DNA of 64,000 nucleotides from CALINF01 sp039980455 (GTDB lineage Bacteria; Pseudomonadota; Gammaproteobacteria; Pseudomonadales; Halieaceae). Positions within the stretch are counted from its first letter, which is position 1, and the number at the start of each line of letters is the position of its first letter. The notes under the pieces are model-generated. The model did not search any database, was not told where the DNA came from, and saw only the letters and a list, made by a program, of their open reading frames with translations. The stretch covers positions 251,975 to 315,974 of the forward strand of contig JBDXCG010000006.1 of the NCBI GenBank assembly GCA_039980455.1, read 5' to 3'. Position numbers and translations under genes: made by a program. This document shows, piece by piece, positions 60,147 to 64,000 of the stretch.

Positions 60147-61055
60147 GTGGAAACTAGACTACTCCAGATATTTCTCTCGGTTGCCGAGACGGCGAACTTC
60201 AGCCGCTCGGCAGAGCAGCTACACCTAAGCGTGTCGGCAGTCAGTAGGAGTGTGCAGCGGCTAGAGTCAGAACTGGGGCAGGCGCTGTTTGAGCGTGATA
60301 AGCGGCAGGTACGGATGACCTCTGCCGGAAAGGCATTTAGGGAGTATGCCCAGCGCACGGTTACGGATTGGCAGCAGGTGCGGCGTACCCTAAGCAGCGA
60401 TAACGCCTTGGCTGGCGAGGTGAGTCTTTACTGCTCGGTAACGGCGAGTTACAGGGTCTTGTCGCCCGTCTTGGAGTCTTTTCGCGTCACGCACCCCGAC
60501 GTTGAAATCATGTTGCACACCGGTGATCAGGCAGACGGGGTAGGGCGAATACTCGATGGTGTTGACGATATAGCCGTGAGTGGTCGGCCAGTAAAGCTAC
60601 CGGAACGCCTGGCGTTTCAGCCGCTAACCGATTCCCCAATGCGATTTTGTATGCCGGCAGCAGACTGCGCCGTCAGGCGTGCTGTGTTGGCAGGGCTGGA
60701 ATCGCCTGCCGGGCTGGATTGGTCGCAGTTGCCGTTCATTGTTCCAGAGCGTGGTGTCACCAAAGATATGCTCGATGCATGGTTTGAAGAGCGCAAGGCA
60801 CGACCATCTATTTATGCGCAGGTTGCCGGGCATGAGGCGATCGTGGCTATGGTCGGACTGGGCCTGGGCGTGGGTATCGCTCCGGAGTTGGTGATCGCTG
60901 CCAGTGGCTTGGAGAGCCGTGTGGAGTATATTGATGTCGACAGACCGCTGCCGGCGTTGTCAATTGGTATGTGTGTGCTTCGCCAACGATTGCAGAGTCC
61001 GCTAGTACGCGCACTTTGGGATGTGGCAGAACAGACCTATCAGCGTGCAGTTTGA
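60147..61055 (+). CDS. ilvY: LysR-type activator IlvY
   Basis: Activates ilvC. An N-terminal winged helix-turn-helix (FSRSAEQLHLSVSAVSRSVQ, then RLESELGQALFERD) precedes a periplasmic-binding-protein-like effector domain that resembles E. coli IlvY in SLYCSVTASYRVLSPVLESF and in the VAGHEAIVAMVGLGLGVGIAPE segment. 302 residues; GTG start. The position opposite ilvC confirms the name. Confidence 0.93.
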   Translation: METRLLQIFLSVAETANFSRSAEQLHLSVSAVSRSVQRLESELGQALFERDKRQVRMTSAGKAFREYAQRTVTDWQQVRRTLSSDNALAGEVSLYCSVTASYRVLSPVLESFRVTHPDVEIMLHTGDQADGVGRILDGVDDIAVSGRPVKLPERLAFQPLTDSPMRFCMPAADCAVRRAVLAGLESPAGLDWSQLPFIVPERGVTKDMLDAWFEERKARPSIYAQVAGHEAIVAMVGLGLGVGIAPELVIAASGLESRVEYIDVDRPLPALSIGMCVLRQRLQSPLVRALWDVAEQTYQRAV

Positions 61056-61113
61056 TATGATGCGAGCCGATATGCTGGCATCTGCCCTACGATAACAAAA
61101 AGACACAGAGATT

Positions 61114-61968
61114 ATGGATACGAGTGATAGCAAGCAGGAATCATCAGACTCCGCCGAGACAGATTCAGCGGAATCGTCACAAGCGCAAGCTAGTGCGGCC
61201 AGCCTCGATCTCATCATGGATGAACACGAGGAGGAGGTCTCAGAAAATGGGGAGACTGTGCGGCGCCAGGGTGTTTACCTGCTGCCCAACCTGTTCACGA
61301 CTGGCGCATTGTTTGCGGGATTTTATGCCATTATCGCGGCTATCAAGGGCGATTTCGAGAGTGCTGCGATAGCGATATTTGTGGCGGGTGTTTTCGATGG
61401 CCTTGATGGGCGTATAGCCCGGCTTACCAATACCTCCAGTAAATTTGGCGCAGAATATGACAGCTTGTCCGATATGGTGTCATTTGGTGTCGCTCCCTCT
61501 CTCGTAGTCTTCAGTTGGGCTCTATCGGACCTGGGCAAGTTTGGTTGGAGTGCCGCGTTCATTTACGTTGCCTGCGCGGCATTGCGGCTAGCCCGTTTTA
61601 ATACTCAGATAGACACCGCAGACAAGAACTTTTTTACTGGCCTGGCCAGTCCCGCCGCTGCCGGCATTATTGCGAGCACAGTGTGGGTTTGCCACGACCT
61701 GGGCATGGTTGGTGCGGGTCTTCCCCGCGAGCTCGCTATTGTGGTGGCCTTGCTCACGGCTGTTGTGGGTTTCCTGATGGTTGCTAACTTTCCCTATTAC
61801 AGCTTCAAAGGCGTCGATTTTCGCGGGCGCGTACCCTTCGTTGTCATCTTCGCGGTGGTGTTGGTGTTTGGTCTGGTGACACTCGATCCCCCCAGTATAT
61901 TTTTGCTTGCCGGGCTGGCGTACGCGTTGTCGGGGCCGATCATGAAACTGAGAAGTCAGCGCAAGTAG
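61114..61968 (+). CDS. pssA: CDP-diacylglycerol-serine O-phosphatidyltransferase
   Basis: Makes phosphatidylserine, precursor of phosphatidylethanolamine. This is the membrane-embedded CDP-alcohol phosphatidyltransferase type (not the E. coli PLD-like type). The DG-x2-AR-x8-G-x3-D-x3-D motif is seen as FDGLDGRIAR then FGAEYDSLSD. About eight helices. The first 50 residues are an acidic Ser/Glu/Asp-rich extension before the conserved VYLLPNLFTTGALF. Same neighbourhood as in Pseudomonas, between ilvC and msrP. Confidence 0.94.
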   Translation: MDTSDSKQESSDSAETDSAESSQAQASAASLDLIMDEHEEEVSENGETVRRQGVYLLPNLFTTGALFAGFYAIIAAIKGDFESAAIAIFVAGVFDGLDGRIARLTNTSSKFGAEYDSLSDMVSFGVAPSLVVFSWALSDLGKFGWSAAFIYVACAALRLARFNTQIDTADKNFFTGLASPAAAGIIASTVWVCHDLGMVGAGLPRELAIVVALLTAVVGFLMVANFPYYSFKGVDFRGRVPFVVIFAVVLVFGLVTLDPPSIFLLAGLAYALSGPIMKLRSQRK

Positions 61969-62083
61969 TACTGCTGAATCTGTATTTGCCCTGGTTCTGT
62001 CGTGTTTGTACAACAGCTGGGGGAACCAATTAGCGCTATCCTGTTCATAATTAGTATCTGGTAATGAGCAGGAGCAAGCTAAC

Positions 62084-63067
62084 ATGGCCAAACGGCTGGT
62101 GTTACCCAATATAGCGTCATCGGACATCACGTCCGAAAGTGCATACTTTAATCGTCGAGGCTTTCTCAAGGCGGCTGGATTGGCAGCAGCGCCTGCATTA
62201 CTGGCGAACGCCTCTGACGTAGCAGCCTCCGCGACAGCTGGTCGTGATCTGAAGTACCTAAAAGCAAAGCCCGAATCTGCTGGCTTCCATACTAGTGAGG
62301 CTCTGACTCCAGCGGGCGACGTACAGTCATACTGTAACTTCTATGAGTTTGGTACAGATAAAGGTGACCCTGCTCGCTACGCCAGCGAGATGAATACAGA
62401 CCCCTGGTCTATCGAAGTTACAGGCGCGGTTGGTAAGCCGGGCAAGCTCAATCTCGAAGATATTCTTGGCAGTTTTGATCTGGAGGAGCGTATCTACCGC
62501 TTTCGCTGTGTAGAGGCTTGGTCCATGGTTATACCTTGGGTCGGCTTTCCGCTAGCTGACTTGCTAAAGCGTTTTGAGCCCACGAGTAATGCGCGTTTTG
62601 TGGCGTTCAAAACATTGTACCGACGCAGCGAAATGCGCGGCACACGTTCTCTGGGCAGTATTATTGATTGGCCCTATCGTGAGGGTCTGCGAATGGATGA
62701 GGCAATGCACCCGCTGACTATGCTGTCGGTAGGAATGTACGGAAAAACTCTGGAGAATCAAAACGGAGCGCCCGTGCGGCTGGTTGTGCCGTGGAAGTAT
62801 GGCTTCAAGAGCATTAAATCTGTTGTCAGTATCCATGTGACTGAACAACAGCCTGATACTTCCTGGCAGGGGCTTAATGCGCGCGAATATGGCTTTTACT
62901 CGAACGTTAACCCGGACGTGGATCATCCTCGCTGGAGCCAGCGGTTTGAACGGCGTTTACCGTCTACTTTCCTTAGTCCCAACAGAATCCCCACGCAACC
63001 ATTCAATGGCTATGGCGAGCAGGTGGCAGGTTTGTATAAGGGTATGGACCTTAGTAAGTACTACTAA
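62084..63067 (+). CDS. msrP: Periplasmic methionine sulfoxide reductase catalytic subunit MsrP
   Basis: A molybdopterin enzyme that repairs oxidised methionine in envelope proteins. A Tat signal (NRRGFLKAAG) precedes the sulfite-oxidase fold. The molybdenum-ligating Cys lies in RCVEAWSMVIPW, and VVPWKYGFKSIKS is also conserved. 327 residues. CAGGAG precedes the ATG. The stop codon overlaps the ATG of msrQ (TAATG). Confidence 0.96.
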   Translation: MAKRLVLPNIASSDITSESAYFNRRGFLKAAGLAAAPALLANASDVAASATAGRDLKYLKAKPESAGFHTSEALTPAGDVQSYCNFYEFGTDKGDPARYASEMNTDPWSIEVTGAVGKPGKLNLEDILGSFDLEERIYRFRCVEAWSMVIPWVGFPLADLLKRFEPTSNARFVAFKTLYRRSEMRGTRSLGSIIDWPYREGLRMDEAMHPLTMLSVGMYGKTLENQNGAPVRLVVPWKYGFKSIKSVVSIHVTEQQPDTSWQGLNAREYGFYSNVNPDVDHPRWSQRFERRLPSTFLSPNRIPTQPFNGYGEQVAGLYKGMDLSKYY

Positions 63068-63687
63068 TGAAACCAGCGAAGCAAATAGCGGTGCGCGTGG
63101 CAGTGTTCTTGGGTTGCCTCGTGCCATTTCTGCTGCTCGTATGGGGTGCGGTCAGTGGCAGCCTGGGGCCTGATCCAGCTGAAGCGATTATGCACAGCAC
63201 CGGGGAGTGGTCGCTGCGTCTTTTAGTCGCAACGTTGTTGATCTCACCGCTTCGCCACTATCTGAAGTGGCCGGTATTACTGAAGCTGCGACGTATGCTT
63301 GGCCTCTATGTGTTTTTCTACGCAACGGTACACCTGGTGAGCTTTGCGCATTTCTACGTGGGTTGGACGGGTGCTATTTTGCTTGAGGAGCTTATCGAGC
63401 GTCCGTACATCACCGCAGGCTTTGTTGCCTGGCTGATAATGGTGCCCCTTACTATTACCTCCACCCGTAACATGCAGCGCCGGCTTGGGCGCTCATGGAT
63501 GCGGCTACATCAGTTGGTGTACCTGGCCGTTTTTCTCGCGTGCTTACATTTGTTGTGGCAGGCACGCTCAGATATTACTGAAGCGGCCGTTTATGCGGGG
63601 ATTGTCACGATCCTACTGGGCTGGCGAGCGAGGCGTTGGTGGTCACGGCGTAGCCCCTCTGTTGTTGTTTCGGCAGGTCGCGCTTAG
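63067..63687 (+). CDS. msrQ: MsrP haem-binding membrane partner MsrQ
   Basis: A haem b (and flavin) membrane protein of the ferric-reductase-like family that passes electrons to MsrP. 206 residues with about six helices. Haem-ligand histidines fit those in YATVHLVSF, WMRLHQLVYLA and ACLHLLW. TGEWSLRLLVATLLISPLRH is a conserved start segment. Translationally coupled to msrP. Confidence 0.95.
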   Translation: MKPAKQIAVRVAVFLGCLVPFLLLVWGAVSGSLGPDPAEAIMHSTGEWSLRLLVATLLISPLRHYLKWPVLLKLRRMLGLYVFFYATVHLVSFAHFYVGWTGAILLEELIERPYITAGFVAWLIMVPLTITSTRNMQRRLGRSWMRLHQLVYLAVFLACLHLLWQARSDITEAAVYAGIVTILLGWRARRWWSRRSPSVVVSAGRA

Positions 63688-63794
63688 GCTCTTGCTGCAG
63701 GGCGTAACGGCCTGAATTCGTTGGGCTCTAGGCCGCTGATTTTGCTGCTTTTTTGAGCGCTCTGAGAAACTCTGAAATTAATTTGCGAAAGGTC

Positions 63795-63822
63795 TTGCAG
63801 GCGAACCTTCCATGCGTATAAT
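63795..63822 (+). promoter_or_regulatory. Ribosomal RNA operon promoter
   Basis: TTGCAG (63795-63800), 16 bases, perfect TATAAT (63817-63822), then a GC-rich discriminator GCGCTCC, the type associated with growth-rate and ppGpp control. The AT-rich bases just upstream (GAAATTAATTT) resemble an UP element. The stretch 63688-63794 holds no gene. Confidence 0.8.
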
Positions 63823-63834
63823 GCGCTCCTCGGT

Positions 63835-64000
63835 TGGGGGTCAGCCCCCAGTCACAACGCAAATCCTGGCGGTTTGTGTGTTACTTAACAAGTTGATGAA
63901 GACAGATGTGTGGGCACTTGTTGGGATAGTTGTCATGACTATTCAGATACAACAAGTGACTCATTAATTCATTGTAATTTTTGATTTTCGAATTGTATCT
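63835..64000 (+). ncRNA. Leader of a 16S rRNA operon with box A-like antitermination site (partial)
   Basis: A short hairpin (TGGGGG-TCAG-CCCCCA, 63835-63850) precedes TGTTACTTAACA at 63879-63890, which matches the rrn box A TGCTCTTTAACA at 9 of 12 positions. Then TGTGTGGGCACTTGTTGG follows, a sequence shared with Pseudomonas-type pre-16S leaders as I recall them. CACTTGTTG (63915-63923) pairs with CAACAAGTG (63950-63958), enclosing ATAGT/ACTAT: the usual leader fold. The mature 16S gene should begin within the next few hundred bases, outside the window. Confidence 0.8.

Noticed and set aside
60035..60358. N-terminal extension of ilvC into the ilvY gene (108 extra codons)
   Set aside because: The ATG at 60034 has a good ribosome site and matches known IlvC N-termini. 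The extension is antisense to the helix-turn-helix of ilvY.
1..64000. CRISPR arrays, insertion sequences, prophage genes or tRNA genes
   Set aside because: No regularly spaced repeats, transposase or integrase frames, or tRNA T-loop signatures were seen on reading both strands.

Overview
The window is an intact, gene-dense stretch of chromosome from a marine-type gammaproteobacterium related to the Cellvibrionales/Halieaceae and more distantly to Pseudomonas. This placement is inferred from gene content and order. The blocks murJ-ribF-ileS-lspA-fkpB-ispH-fimT/pilR-pilS, bamD-rluD-pgeF-clpB, and ilvI-ilvH-ilvC-pssA-msrP-msrQ-rrn are arranged much as I remember them from Pseudomonas. I see no insertion sequence, prophage, CRISPR array or tRNA gene.

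Layout: (1) 1-8868 is a type II secretion (T2SS) operon in the Xanthomonas xps order, gspE(partial)-F-G-H-I-J-K-L-M-N-D, with most genes overlapping or nearly so. (2) 9088-20346 is the accessory-looking part. It holds a small lipoprotein, a strongly expressed secreted protein of unknown function with its own promoter and terminator, a periplasmic parvulin-type prolyl isomerase, a giant sulfotransferase/coiled-coil/GT2/GT4 fusion, an OpgB phosphoglycerol transferase, a second sulfotransferase and an AmpG-like permease. (3) 20395-37302 is housekeeping: an alkyltransferase-like protein, fxsA, groESL under a CIRCE operator, a Urate_ox_N-type membrane protein, a membrane-anchored coiled-coil protein, fumarase, exonuclease I, pyrB, a Nudix hydrolase, murJ, ribF, ileS, lspA, fkpB and ispH. 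(4) 37419-55711 carries type IV pilus genes in two parts, fimT-pilR-pilS and pilE-V-W-X-Y1-fimU. They are separated by nadE, bamD, rluD, pgeF and clpB, the last behind a textbook sigma-32 promoter. (5) 56199-61055 is branched-chain amino-acid synthesis, ilvIH convergent with ilvC, and ilvC divergent from its activator ilvY. (6) pssA, msrP and msrQ follow, and the last 200 bases are the promoter, box A-like site and leader of a ribosomal RNA operon whose 16S gene lies beyond the window.

How it works together: the T2SS would carry folded proteins across the outer membrane, and the abundant secreted protein with its neighbouring periplasmic isomerase is a natural candidate client pair. The sulfotransferase/glycosyltransferase fusion, OpgB and the second sulfotransferase together suggest a surface or periplasmic glycan that receives sulfate and phosphoglycerol. 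The heat-shock genes look split between two regulators, HrcA/CIRCE for groESL and RpoH for clpB. The most unusual items are the trimodular fusion and its neighbourhood, a 27-base palindrome over the apparent leaderless opgB promoter, a branched RNA fold before fumA, and a PilY1 that seems to lack its usual metal-binding motifs.
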